Position numbers and translations under genes: made by a program
Part shown: in pieces, positions 1 to 7,986 of the stretch
Numbering within the stretch: the first letter of the stretch is position 1
How the letters are laid out: every line of letters begins with the position of its first letter
NCBI GenBank assembly: GCA_964566545.1
Contig: CAZMIX010000049.1
Span: 1-18,016, forward strand
Direction: 5' to 3'
DNA: 18,016 nucleotides
DNA from: JAEYFP01 sp964566545
GTDB taxonomy: Bacteria > Bacillota > Clostridia > Lachnospirales > Lachnospiraceae
The notes under the pieces: model-generated
The model's database searches: none
What the model was told of the DNA's origin: nothing
Seen by the model: the letters and a program-made list of their open reading frames with translations, nothing else

Positions 1-99
1 ATATGATTTATGTTGTGTGGGCGGAAGGACTGGAGTTGTATTTAGGTATTGTAAACCAAGAGATATTATGCTATTTTTCGCATTTTTCAAAGTTTTTAC

Positions 100-128
100 T
101 TGCATTTTCCAAATGATAGTGTTAGAAT
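100..128 (+). promoter_or_regulatory. Putative sigma-A promoter of the rimP-nusA-infB operon
   Basis: The sequence shows TTGCAT (100-105), a 17-nt spacer and TAGAAT (123-128). A TGT immediately before the -10 box (120-122) makes it an extended -10 element. Transcription would begin near 135, giving a leader of about 100 nt before rimP. The stretch upstream is AT-rich and holds no supportable gene, which suits a promoter region. The call rests on hexamer match and spacing only. Confidence 0.6.
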
Positions 129-153
129 AAACAAGATAAATAAATGCTCAATG

Positions 154-182
154 ATAAGAGTGGACTTGCGGTCCACTCTTAT
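154..182 (+). promoter_or_regulatory. Leader hairpin upstream of rimP
   Basis: A perfect 12-bp inverted repeat (arms 154-165 and 171-182) encloses a 5-nt loop, TTGCG. It can extend by a G-T and a T-A pair. It would start about 20 nt after the predicted transcription start. The bases after it (TACGTGTAAAG) lack a clean U-tract, so a full intrinsic terminator is doubtful. It could be an attenuator, a 5' mRNA stabiliser, or a terminator of an upstream transcript. Confidence 0.6.
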
Positions 183-238
183 TACGTGTAAAGGGAAAGT
201 TTGAGAAAAGCGGCAGGGAGAAAAGAGGTGTGGGGTTT

Positions 239-703
239 ATGTCAAGAAAAGAGAATTATGAAAGCAGGGCGGAGCAGCTTTTGATGCCCATTTTGGAGCA
301 GCATGCGTTTGAGCTATGGGATGTGGAATATGTAAAAGAGGGTTCTGACTGGTATCTTCGGGCATATATTGATAAGCCGGGAGGAATTATGATTGATGAT
401 TGCGTTGCCGTGAGCAGACAGCTTTCCGACCGACTGGATGAGGCGGATTTTATAGAGGATGCCTATATTTTAGAGGTCAGCTCGCCGGGACTTGGCAGGC
501 AGCTTAAAAAGGATAAGGATTTTGAGAAATGTATTGGAAAGAGCGTTGATTTGCGCACATATCGCCTAATAGACGGCAAAAAGGAATTCACAGGCCTGTT
601 AAAAGCCTTTGATAAAGAAAGCATTACGATGGAAATTAATGATGCGGATACAAGCTTTGCAAGAGGAGATGTAGCGATCGTAAAACTGTCAATTGATTTT
701 TAA
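239..703 (+). CDS. rimP: Ribosome maturation factor RimP
   Basis: RimP binds the free 30S subunit in the cytoplasm and aids its late maturation. The 154-residue product has the family's two-domain form: an N-terminal alpha/beta domain with a match to the conserved region around WDVEYVKEGSDWYLRAYIDK, the DDC-VSRQLSDRLDE segment and the EVSSPGLGRQLK motif, then a small SH3-like C-terminal domain. I chose ATG 239 because AGAGGTG (224-230) lies 8 nt upstream. An in-frame GTG at 230 is part of that binding site and is a less likely start. It is the first gene of the operon and lies 32 nt before nusA, the usual order in Firmicutes. Confidence 0.95.
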   Translation: MSRKENYESRAEQLLMPILEQHAFELWDVEYVKEGSDWYLRAYIDKPGGIMIDDCVAVSRQLSDRLDEADFIEDAYILEVSSPGLGRQLKKDKDFEKCIGKSVDLRTYRLIDGKKEFTGLLKAFDKESITMEINDADTSFARGDVAIVKLSIDF

Positions 704-735
704 AAATTTTACATGGAAATTCAGGAGGTTAAGAA

Positions 736-1938
736 ATGAACAAGGAATTGATGGAAGCGCTAGATATTTTGGAAAGAGAGAAGGATATCAGCAAAGAGAC
801 GTTGTTTGATGCGATCGAAAATTCACTGATCACAGCCTGCAAGAATCATTTTGGCAAATCGGACAATGTAAAGGTAGAAATCGACAGGGAAACTTGTGAT
901 TTCAGGGTATATGCGGAAAAGACCGTAGTGGAAGAGGCGGAGGATCCGGTATTGGAAATTAGTCTCGCCGAGGCAAAGCAGCTTGATAGCAAGGCAAAGG
1001 TCGGGGAAACTGTCGAAATTGATATCAAATCAAAGGAATTTGGCAGGATTGCAACGCAGAATGCTAAAAATGTTATTTTGCAGAAAATTAGGGAAGAGGA
1101 AAGAACTGTTCTCTATAACCAATATTACGGAAAAGAAAAGGACATCGTTACCGGTATCGTGCAGCGATATGTAGGAAAGAACATCAGCATCGATCTTGGA
1201 AAAGCGGATGCGCTCCTTTCTGAAAATGAGCAGGTTAAGACGGAGAATTTAAGACCGACAGAGCGAGTGAAGGTTTATATCCTTGAGGTAAAGGATACAA
1301 CAAAGGGTCCGAAGATTCTTGTGAGTCGTACCCATCCGGAGCTTGTAAAGCGTCTTTTTGAATCCGAGGTGACAGAGGTGCATGACGGTACGGTAGAAAT
1401 CAAGGCGATCGCAAGGGAAGCGGGCAGCAGAACAAAGATTGCGGTATGGTCCCATAATCCCGATGTCGATCCGGTCGGTGCCTGTGTTGGTATGAACGGC
1501 GCGCGAGTCAATGCGATTGTTGATGAACTGCACGGAGAAAAAATTGATATTGTCAACTGGAACGAAAACCCGGGTATTCTGATCGAGAACGCACTTTCAC
1601 CGGCAAAGGTTGTATTTGTCATTGCCGACGGAGATGAAAAGGCAGCGAAGGTCGTAGTGCCGGACACGCAGCTTTCTCTTGCGATCGGCAAGGAAGGTCA
1701 GAATGCAAGACTTGCCGCAAGACTGACCGGCTTTAAGATTGATATTAAGAGCGAGACTCAGGCAAAGGATGCGCCGGGCTTTAGACTGGAAGATTATTAT
1801 GACGACGAGGAGGAGTATGAGGAGGAGCCTTATGAAGAAGGCTTCTACGAAGAAGGCTCCAATGAGGCGGCATACGAGGGAGAAGGCTACGAAGGCGAGT
1901 ATTCAGAAAATGGCGAAGTCCAGCAGACGGAGGAATAG
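736..1938 (+). CDS. nusA: Transcription termination/antitermination factor NusA
   Basis: NusA binds RNA polymerase near the RNA exit channel and modulates pausing, intrinsic termination and rRNA antitermination. In order, the 400-residue protein has an N-terminal polymerase-binding domain (about 1-125), an S1 domain (about 135-200, including IVTGIVQRYVGKNISIDLG) and two KH domains (about 225-345, with the motifs VGMNGARVNAIVDEL and AIGKEGQNARLAARLTG). A tail from about residue 350 is almost only Glu, Tyr, Gly and Asp. It lacks the acidic repeats AR1/AR2 of the E. coli protein, as is normal in Firmicutes, but such a long Tyr/Glu-rich tail stands out. AGGAGG (723-728) precedes the ATG by 7 nt. 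Confidence 0.97.
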   Translation: MNKELMEALDILEREKDISKETLFDAIENSLITACKNHFGKSDNVKVEIDRETCDFRVYAEKTVVEEAEDPVLEISLAEAKQLDSKAKVGETVEIDIKSKEFGRIATQNAKNVILQKIREEERTVLYNQYYGKEKDIVTGIVQRYVGKNISIDLGKADALLSENEQVKTENLRPTERVKVYILEVKDTTKGPKILVSRTHPELVKRLFESEVTEVHDGTVEIKAIAREAGSRTKIAVWSHNPDVDPVGACVGMNGARVNAIVDELHGEKIDIVNWNENPGILIENALSPAKVVFVIADGDEKAAKVVVPDTQLSLAIGKEGQNARLAARLTGFKIDIKSETQAKDAPGFRLEDYYDDEEEYEEEPYEEGFYEEGSNEAAYEGEGYEGEYSENGEVQQTEE

Positions 1939-1967
1939 GATTTGTCAATGGAAATGAGGTGTTTTTA

Positions 1968-2237
1968 ATGGCAAAAAAGGTTCCGCTCAGACAGTGCGTC
2001 GGTTGCGGTGAGATGAAGAGCAAAAAGGAAATGATGCGCGTCATCAAGACGGTGGAGGACGAAATTGTTTTGGATAAGACGGGAAAAAAGAATGGCAGAG
2101 GCGCCTATCTGTGCATGAAAAGAGAATGCCTGGAGCGGGCTCTGAAGCAGAGGGGACTGGAACGTTCATTAAAGACAAACATTCCGAAGGAAGTCGTAGA
2201 AAGTCTGGAAAAGGAGTTTGATGAAGGTGAAGCCTGA
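1968..2237 (+). CDS. rnpM: RNase P modulator RnpM (YlxR family)
   Basis: YlxR-family proteins are small, basic RNA-binding proteins; the Bacillus member has been described as a modulator of RNase P. The 89-residue product shows the family signature: RQCVGCGEMKSKKEMMRV near the N-terminus, the GRGAYLC motif around residue 47, and a basic C-terminal helix. ATG 1968 is preferred because GAGGTG (1956-1961) lies 6 nt upstream. The in-frame GTG at 1959 is part of that site. Its end overlaps ylxQ by 17 bp, which suggests translational coupling. Confidence 0.92.
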   Translation: MAKKVPLRQCVGCGEMKSKKEMMRVIKTVEDEIVLDKTGKKNGRGAYLCMKRECLERALKQRGLERSLKTNIPKEVVESLEKEFDEGEA

Positions 2238-2553
2238 TAAAGTATTGCAGCTTGTTGGAATGGCACAGCGCGCACACGGTGTGGCAAGCGGTGAGTTCAT
2301 GACGGAGACTACGGTAAAATCCGGGAAAGCCTGCATGGTGATCGTAGCGGAGGATGCTTCGGTAAATACGAAGAAACAGTTTCAGAATATGTGTGAATTT
2401 TATAGAGTTCCAATTCGGATTTACGGAACGAAGGACAGTCTCGGGCATGCAATCGGAAAAGAAATGCGGGCGTCGCTTTCGGTAACGAATGAGGGCTTGG
2501 CAAATGAGATTATGAGTAAAATCGACGGAGGTAGCAAAGAATGGCAAAAATGA
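2221..2553 (+). CDS. ylxQ: L7Ae-family RNA-binding protein YlxQ
   Basis: This 110-residue protein belongs to the ribosomal L7Ae/L30e/Gadd45 superfamily, whose members bind kink-turn RNA. The Bacillus homologue YlxQ (RplGA) is encoded at the same place; its exact role is not settled. Visible family traits are the start KVLQLVGMAQRAHGVASGEF, the central hydrophobic strand CMVIVAEDAS and the segment RIYGTKDSLGHAIGKEMRASLSVTNEGLA. ATG 2221 is preferred over an in-frame TTG at 2218, since AAGGAG (2211-2216) lies 4 nt before it. The gene overlaps rnpM by 17 bp and infB by 13 bp. Confidence 0.9.
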   Translation: MKVKPDKVLQLVGMAQRAHGVASGEFMTETTVKSGKACMVIVAEDASVNTKKQFQNMCEFYRVPIRIYGTKDSLGHAIGKEMRASLSVTNEGLANEIMSKIDGGSKEWQK

Positions 2554-5500
2554 GAGTGCATGAGTTAGCAAAAGAAATAGATAAAACAAGTAAAGATATT
2601 ATCACCTATTTGGAGAAAGCGGGGATAGAAGGTAAGACGGCCTCCTCCTCTTTAGAGGACGACCAGATTGCGTCGATCAAAAAACAGATCAGCAAGCCGG
2701 TGCCGTCCGCGGCCAAACCGATGGAGTCAGCGCCGAAGCCTGTTGCACAGCCGGCCGCAGGTTCGGCTGAAAAAACCGCACAGGCACATCCGCCAAAGGG
2801 CGCGGAGCAAAAGCCCGCAGGTGATGTGGTAAAAAAGAAGAAATCAAATATTATTTTTGTAAGCAATCCGCATAACAGTCAACAGCCGGGAAGAAGCAAT
2901 ACCGGTTTTGGACAGCGTGTGACGACGGGAGCGCCGACAAGACCGGGCAGCCAGCAGAATGTAAGAACACAGCAGGCGCCGGCAAGACCTTCGGTGCCGA
3001 CAGAGCAGCCGGTGAGCAGACCCGCGGAAAATGCGCGGAATACAGGAGGCGATCAAAATAGACAGGTTCGTACACAAATTCAAGAGAGCAGTCAAGCTGC
3101 TAAAACGAACATACAAAGGAGTAACAATCCTGTTGGGGCTAGCGGTAATAACGATCGCGATAATCGGAGAAATGAAGGATATCGAGACCAGACGGGAGAA
3201 CGTGTAAGACAGCCGTATCAGGGAAACCGCGACGGCCAGTATCAAAGCCGTGACGGGCAGGGCAACAGAGGCGGTCAGTACCAGAACCGAGATGGCCAAG
3301 GCAACAGAAGCGGTCAGTACCAGAGCCGTGACGGCCAGGTTAACAGGAGCGGCCAGTACCAGAGCCGTGACGGTCAGGTTAACAGGAGNNNNNNNNNNNN
3401 NNNNNNNNNNNNNNNNNNNNNNNNNNNNNNNNNNNNNNNNNNNNNNNNNNNNNNNNNNNNNNNNNNNNNNNNNNNNNNNNNNNNNNNNCAGGTTAACAGG
3501 AGCGGCCAGTACCAGAGCCGTGACGGTCAGGTTAACAGGAGTGGTCAGTACCAGAGCCGTGACGGCCAGGTTAACAGGAGTGGCCAGTATCAGAGCCGCG
3601 ATGGCCAGGGAGCAAGACCCGGGCAGCCTTACAGCCAGAATAATCGGGGCGGCCAGTATCAAAGTCGTGATGGCCAGGGCAACAGGGGCGGTCAGTATCA
3701 GAGCCGTGACGGTCAGGGAAGCAGAGGCTTCCAGAGTAGCGGCAGAGGCGGCGCCGGCTTTGCACCAGAGGTGAAGGAGACGGCAAAAGAACAGGAGAAG
3801 CATCGCGACGAACAGGAAAAGCGTAGACAGAATCAGGATAAGCGCAAGAAGGAGCATACGTTCTCTGCGGAGGACGGTTTTAGAGGCGGCAAGACTGTAA
3901 AAGGCGTAAAGGTTGCGAAGCTTGAACGGCCGCAGGAAAGAAAGGCAGCAGTTAAGGAAGAAGAAAAGATTAAAGTAATCATTCTTCCGGAAAAGCTCAC
4001 ACTCAAAGAGCTTGCGGAAAAAATGAAAATCCAGCCGTCCATTATTGTAAAAAAGCTATTTTTACAGGGCAAAATCGTAACGGTCAATCAGGAAATCACT
4101 TTCGAACAGGCGGAGGAAATCGCGATGGAATTCGAGATTCTCTGCGAGAGGGAAGTTGTTGTTGATGTGATTGAGGAGTTGCTGAAGGAAGAAGAAGAGG
4201 ATACGGCGCAAATGACGGCGCGTCCGCCTGTTATTTGTGTAATGGGACACGTTGACCACGGGAAAACGTCTCTTTTGGATGCAATTAGAAAGACGCATGT
4301 GATTGATAAGGAAGCCGGTGGTATTACACAGCATATTGGTGCTTATGTCGTCAATATCAACGGACAGAAAATCACCTTTTTGGATACGCCGGGGCATGAG
4401 GCGTTTACAGCGATGCGTATGCGCGGTGCCAATGCGACGGATATTGCAATTCTCGTTGTTGCGGCAGATGATGGTGTGATGCCGCAGACGATCGAAGCAA
4501 TTAATCACGCGAAAGCGGCCGGAATTGAAATTATTGTGGCAGTGAACAAAATTGATAAGCCAAGCGCTAACATTGACCGGGTAAAGCAGGAACTGTCCGA
4601 ATATGAGCTGGTGCCGGAGGATTGGGGCGGCAGCACGGTATTTGCACCTGTTTCGGCAAAGTCCGGCGAAGGCATTGAGCAGCTTTTGGAAATGATCCTG
4701 TTGACTGCGGAGATATTGGAACTGAAGGCAGACGCGAAGAGAAAGGCAAGAGGGCTTGTCATAGAAGCACAGCTTGATAAGGGAAGAGGGCCGGTTGCGA
4801 CTGTTCTTGTGCAAAAGGGTACGCTTAAGGTCGGCGACTTTATCGCTGCAGGGGCATGTTACGGCAAGGTTCGTGCGATGATTGACGATAAAGGAAAAAG
4901 GGTGAAGGAGGCGATGCCTTCGACACCGGTGGAGATACTGGGTCTCAACGATGTACCAAACGCCGGCGAGATTTTTGTCGCTCCGGAAAGCGATAAAGAA
5001 GCAAGAAACTTTGCTGCTACCTTTATCTCACAAAACAAGGTGAAGCTGCTTGACGATACAAAAGCAAAAATGTCTCTGGACGATCTGTTTACGCAGATTC
5101 AGGCCGGCAATTTGAAGGAATTGAACTTAATCATCAAGGCGGATGTTCAGGGTTCTGTTGAAGCTGTCAAGGAAAGTCTGTTAAAGCTGACGAATGAAGA
5201 GGTCGTTGTCAAGGTGATTCATGGTGGCGTCGGTGCGATCAATGAGTCTGATGTAATTTTAGCCTCGGCTTCTAATGCGATTATCATTGGGTTTAATATC
5301 AGACCGGATGTGACTGCAAAAATGACGGCAGAGGCAGAGGGCGTCGATGTGCGGCTTTACAGCGTTATTTATAAAGCAATTGAGGATGTTGAGGCTGCCA
5401 TGAAGGGTATGCTTGATCCTGTATTTGAAGAAAAAGTGATTGGTCATGCGGAGATCAGGCAGATATTCAAGGCTTCCGACATTGGAAATATTGCGGGCTC

Positions 5501-5723
5501 CTATGTGCTTGACGGCACATTCCAGAGGAACTGCTCTGTTCGTATTTCTCGTGAGGGCAAGCAGATTTTTGAAGGCAAGCTCGCTTCCTTAAAGCGGTTT
5601 AAAGATGATGTCAAGGAAGTTAAGACGGGTTTTGAATGTGGTCTTGTATTTGAAGAGTTCCATGATTTTGCGGAATTGGATGTCGTAGAGGGTTATATTA
5701 TGGTAGAGGTGCCAAGATCATGA
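2541..5723 (+). CDS. infB: Translation initiation factor IF-2
   Basis: IF2 is the GTPase that places fMet-tRNA on the 30S subunit and promotes 50S joining. The protein has an IF2_N module (residues 1-50), a long disordered linker (about 55-440), a second IF2_N module (about 475-535), then the G domain: GHVDHGKT (569-576), DTPGHE (615-620), NKID (669-672) and SAKSGEG (705-711). The C-terminal beta-barrel and fMet-tRNA-binding domains follow and end at 1060. Numbers count the 100-N gap as 34 residues, so the true length is unknown. The linker holds 13-residue GQYQSRDGQ-type repeats. Start is ATG 2541, 8 nt after GGAGGT. The stop overlaps the rbfA start (ATGA). Frame continues across the gap. 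Confidence 0.96.
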   Translation: MAKMRVHELAKEIDKTSKDIITYLEKAGIEGKTASSSLEDDQIASIKKQISKPVPSAAKPMESAPKPVAQPAAGSAEKTAQAHPPKGAEQKPAGDVVKKKKSNIIFVSNPHNSQQPGRSNTGFGQRVTTGAPTRPGSQQNVRTQQAPARPSVPTEQPVSRPAENARNTGGDQNRQVRTQIQESSQAAKTNIQRSNNPVGASGNNDRDNRRNEGYRDQTGERVRQPYQGNRDGQYQSRDGQGNRGGQYQNRDGQGNRSGQYQSRDGQVNRSGQYQSRDGQVNRXXXXXXXXXXXXXXXXXXXXXXXXXXXXXXXXXXQVNRSGQYQSRDGQVNRSGQYQSRDGQVNRSGQYQSRDGQGARPGQPYSQNNRGGQYQSRDGQGNRGGQYQSRDGQGSRGFQSSGRGGAGFAPEVKETAKEQEKHRDEQEKRRQNQDKRKKEHTFSAEDGFRGGKTVKGVKVAKLERPQERKAAVKEEEKIKVIILPEKLTLKELAEKMKIQPSIIVKKLFLQGKIVTVNQEITFEQAEEIAMEFEILCEREVVVDVIEELLKEEEEDTAQMTARPPVICVMGHVDHGKTSLLDAIRKTHVIDKEAGGITQHIGAYVVNINGQKITFLDTPGHEAFTAMRMRGANATDIAILVVAADDGVMPQTIEAINHAKAAGIEIIVAVNKIDKPSANIDRVKQELSEYELVPEDWGGSTVFAPVSAKSGEGIEQLLEMILLTAEILELKADAKRKARGLVIEAQLDKGRGPVATVLVQKGTLKVGDFIAAGACYGKVRAMIDDKGKRVKEAMPSTPVEILGLNDVPNAGEIFVAPESDKEARNFAATFISQNKVKLLDDTKAKMSLDDLFTQIQAGNLKELNLIIKADVQGSVEAVKESLLKLTNEEVVVKVIHGGVGAINESDVILASASNAIIIGFNIRPDVTAKMTAEAEGVDVRLYSVIYKAIEDVEAAMKGMLDPVFEEKVIGHAEIRQIFKASDIGNIAGSYVLDGTFQRNCSVRISREGKQIFEGKLASLKRFKDDVKEVKTGFECGLVFEEFHDFAELDVVEGYIMVEVPRS
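3222..3716 (+). repeat. 39-bp in-frame tandem repeat in the infB linker
   Basis: A 39-bp unit encodes 13 residues, consensus [GV]NR[SG]GQYQSRDGQ. Full copies start at 3222, 3261, 3300 and 3339. A partial copy (3378-3388) runs into the Ns. After the gap full copies start at 3492, 3531 and 3570. A shortened 33-nt variant (3609-3641), a 36-nt copy (3642-3677) and a last full copy (3678-3716) follow. Central copies with Val-Asn-Arg are nearly identical at DNA level while the flanks are more diverged, the pattern expected if the middle expands and contracts by slippage or unequal exchange. Confidence 0.95.
3389..3488. other. Assembly gap of exactly 100 Ns inside the repeat
   Basis: The 100 Ns are most likely a scaffold placeholder. 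Equivalent CAG codons flank it at 3375 and 3489, 114 nt apart, which is not a multiple of 39. If only whole 39-bp units are missing, the true gap would be 25, 64, 103 or 142 nt and so on. The reading frame is kept across 100 Ns, but that follows from 114 being divisible by 3 and is not evidence of true length. Confidence 0.95.
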
Positions 5724-6076
5724 GAAAAAACAGCATTAAAAATACGAGGATCAACGCCGAGGTACAGCGGGAGCTTTCAAATATCATCCGCTCGGAAATC
5801 AAGGATCCTCGTATCGCTCCAATGACTTGTGTGACATCGGCTGAGGTGGCGCCGGATTTGAAAACGTGTAAAGTCTGGATCAGCGTGTTAGGAGAAGAAG
5901 AAAAGCGCTTAGAGACGCTTGCGGGGTTAAGAAGCGCCGAAGGCTATATCCGCCGCCAGCTTGCTTCGTCCCTGAATCTGCGCAATACGCCGCAGATCAC
6001 TTTTATCGCGGACACATCGATTGAATATGGCATCAATATGTCGAAACTGATTGACGAGGTAAATGGAGAAGGATAG
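5720..6076 (+). CDS. rbfA: 30S ribosome-binding factor RbfA
   Basis: RbfA is a single KH-like-domain protein that binds immature 30S subunits and helps 16S rRNA 5'-end maturation. The 118-residue length is typical. Recognisable parts are RINAEVQRELSNIIRSEIKDPRI at the N-terminus, the strand TCKVWISVLG, and the C-terminal LNLRNTPQITFIADTSIEYG, which carries the family's R-PQ-F-D-S pattern. The ATG overlaps the infB stop in an ATGA junction, a sign of translational coupling. The order infB-rbfA is conserved in most bacteria. Confidence 0.95.
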   Translation: MRKNSIKNTRINAEVQRELSNIIRSEIKDPRIAPMTCVTSAEVAPDLKTCKVWISVLGEEEKRLETLAGLRSAEGYIRRQLASSLNLRNTPQITFIADTSIEYGINMSKLIDEVNGEG

Positions 6077-6105
6077 CAGGTTTTAAAGGGAGAACGGGTG
6101 AGAAT

Positions 6106-7071
6106 ATGATAGAACTGTTAAAAGAGATTGGCGATGCGAAAACGATTGGAATCGCGGGACATGTGCGCCCTGACGGCGATTGCGCCGGCTCGTGTTTAGG
6201 CTTGTACGGGTATCTGAAAAATGCATGTCCTTCTGCGGAAATCACCGTATTTTTAGAGCAACCTGCGGAAATTTTCTCGTTTTTAAAGGGCTATGAGGAA
6301 ATTCATACGGAATTTACCGTCCGTGATGCGGCAGATGTGTTTATTGCGCTGGATTCCGGAGATTTGGAGAGGCTTGGTGGGGCAAAAGGCTATTTTCTTA
6401 CGGCAAAAAAAACAATCTGCATCGATCATCATGTCAGCAATCAGAGTTTTGGCGATGTGACGGTGCTGGATCCGGAAGCAAGCTCGACGTGTGAAATGCT
6501 GTTTCGGCTTTTTGATAAGCAGTATATGGATGTTAATATTGCTAAGGCATTGTATACAGGAATTGTCCATGACACAGGTGTGTTTCAGTATACGAATATG
6601 AAAAAAGAGTCTTTTGCGGCGGTAGGCGCGCTTGTTGAGTACGGGTTTGATACATCCCAAATTATTGATGAGACATTCTATCAAAAAACATATGTACAGA
6701 ACCAGATTCTTGGCCGGGCGCTGCTGGAGAGCATTCTTTTTATGGATGGGAAATGTATTGCGAGCGTAGTAGATATGAAAATGATGGAGTTTTATCAGGC
6801 ATCCCCAAAGGACTTAGACGGCATTATCAACCAGCTTAGAGTCACAAAGGGTGTGGAGTGCGCCATATTTCTTTATGAGACGCGCTCCCAAGAGTATAAG
6901 GTCAGCATGCGTTCCAACGGGATCGTCAATGTGGCAAAGATTGCTTCTTATTTCGGCGGAGGCGGCCATGTGCGTGCGGCAGGCTATACGATGAACGGCA
7001 CGCATTATGACGTGCTGAACAATCTGTCACTGTACGTTGAGCAGCAATTAAAAGAGGCAGGGGTTTCATGA
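6106..7071 (+). CDS. nrnA: DHH-family nanoRNase / pAp phosphatase NrnA
   Basis: NrnA degrades 2-5-nt RNA fragments and can dephosphorylate 3'-phosphoadenosine 5'-phosphate. The 321-residue protein has the DHH phosphoesterase motifs in order: HVRPDGDCAGS (metal-binding Asp residues), ALDSGD, and DHHVSN (the DHH motif). The DHHA1 substrate-binding domain includes GGGGHVRAAGYTM near residue 284. All expected metal ligands are present. Start is ATG 6106 after a GGGTGAG-like site. It sits between rbfA and truB, as in many Clostridia and Bacilli, and overlaps truB by 4 bp. Confidence 0.93.
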   Translation: MIELLKEIGDAKTIGIAGHVRPDGDCAGSCLGLYGYLKNACPSAEITVFLEQPAEIFSFLKGYEEIHTEFTVRDAADVFIALDSGDLERLGGAKGYFLTAKKTICIDHHVSNQSFGDVTVLDPEASSTCEMLFRLFDKQYMDVNIAKALYTGIVHDTGVFQYTNMKKESFAAVGALVEYGFDTSQIIDETFYQKTYVQNQILGRALLESILFMDGKCIASVVDMKMMEFYQASPKDLDGIINQLRVTKGVECAIFLYETRSQEYKVSMRSNGIVNVAKIASYFGGGGHVRAAGYTMNGTHYDVLNNLSLYVEQQLKEAGVS

Positions 7072-7961
7072 ACGGAATCTTAAACATCTATAAAGAACGG
7101 GGGTTTACTTCCCATGATGTGGTTGCAAAGCTGAGGGGCATCTGCAGGCAGAAAAAGATCGGTCACACGGGGACGCTTGATCCGCAGGCGGAGGGCGTTC
7201 TGCCGGTATGTCTCGGTAACGCCACAAAGCTCTGCGATTTGCTGACAGACAAGAGTAAGGTATATGAAGCAGTGCTTTTGCTTGGGAAGACGACAGATAC
7301 GCAGGATGCGTTCGGAACGGTACTTACGGAAGAAAAGGTTTCGGTGACGGAAGCCGCCGTGACAGCAACTATTCAAAGCTTTGTCGGAGAATATGATCAA
7401 ATACCGCCGATGTATTCGGCACTGAAGGTAAACGGAAAAAAACTGTACGAGCTTGCGCGTCAAGGCATAGAAATTGAACGGCAGGCGAGACGCGTGTCGA
7501 TTGCGGAAATTACAATTTTGGAAATGTGCCTTCCGCGTGTAAAGATGCGTGTTTCCTGCTCAAAAGGGACTTATATTCGTACCCTGTGCCATGATATCGG
7601 ACAGCAGCTTCATACGGGCGGTATTATGGAATCCCTTTTGCGTACGCGTGTCGGCATGTTTGCGCTGGAGAACAGCCTGCGTTTGAGTGAGATCGAGGAG
7701 TTGATGGCACAGGGAATTATGGAACAGGCGCTCATTAAAACCGATGCGATTTTTGAGGAGTACGAGCGCGTTTTTACAAAACCGGAAACAGACCGCCTAT
7801 TGTATAACGGCAATATTTTTTTGGAGTCAGGCGCTTCCTATATCCCAAGGGAATGGGAATTTGTGCGTGTCTATGATTCAAAAGGTGTATTTGCAGGCGT
7901 TTATGAATATGAAAAATGCAGAGGCTGCTTCAAACCCTACAAAATGTTTTTAGAAGTGTGA
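7068..7961 (+). CDS. truB: tRNA pseudouridine(55) synthase TruB
   Basis: TruB converts U55 in the T-loop of tRNAs to pseudouridine and also acts as a tRNA folding chaperone. The 297-residue protein contains the catalytic loop GHTGTLDPQAEGVLPV with the nucleophile Asp38, the motif PPMYSALKVNGKKLYELAR, and CSKGTYIRTLCHDIG, all diagnostic for the family. A small C-terminal region that could be PUA-like follows. The ATG overlaps the nrnA stop in an ATGA junction, indicating coupled translation. Confidence 0.96.
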   Translation: MNGILNIYKERGFTSHDVVAKLRGICRQKKIGHTGTLDPQAEGVLPVCLGNATKLCDLLTDKSKVYEAVLLLGKTTDTQDAFGTVLTEEKVSVTEAAVTATIQSFVGEYDQIPPMYSALKVNGKKLYELARQGIEIERQARRVSIAEITILEMCLPRVKMRVSCSKGTYIRTLCHDIGQQLHTGGIMESLLRTRVGMFALENSLRLSEIEELMAQGIMEQALIKTDAIFEEYERVFTKPETDRLLYNGNIFLESGASYIPREWEFVRVYDSKGVFAGVYEYEKCRGCFKPYKMFLEV

Positions 7962-7986
7962 GCTGCTTTGAAAAGAGGGAAAAACG

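Noticed and set aside
3..116. A 37-codon open frame from ATG at 3 to TGA at 114-116
   Set aside because: No ribosome binding site, no recognisable motif, and it overlaps the predicted operon promoter. It is probably chance.
230..232. GTG as the start of rimP
   Set aside because: It is part of the AGAGGTG ribosome binding site for ATG 239. The same situation is seen with GTG 1959 before rnpM.
3222..3716. CRISPR-like appearance of regularly repeated DNA
   Set aside because: Units are contiguous with no unique spacers and are in frame in infB, so this is a coding tandem repeat.
2844..3857. Long open frame on the minus strand opposite infB
   Set aside because: It is produced by the in-frame 39-bp repeat, spans the N gap, and has a low-complexity Leu/Ala/Thr/Val composition with no start signal. 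It is a shadow of infB.
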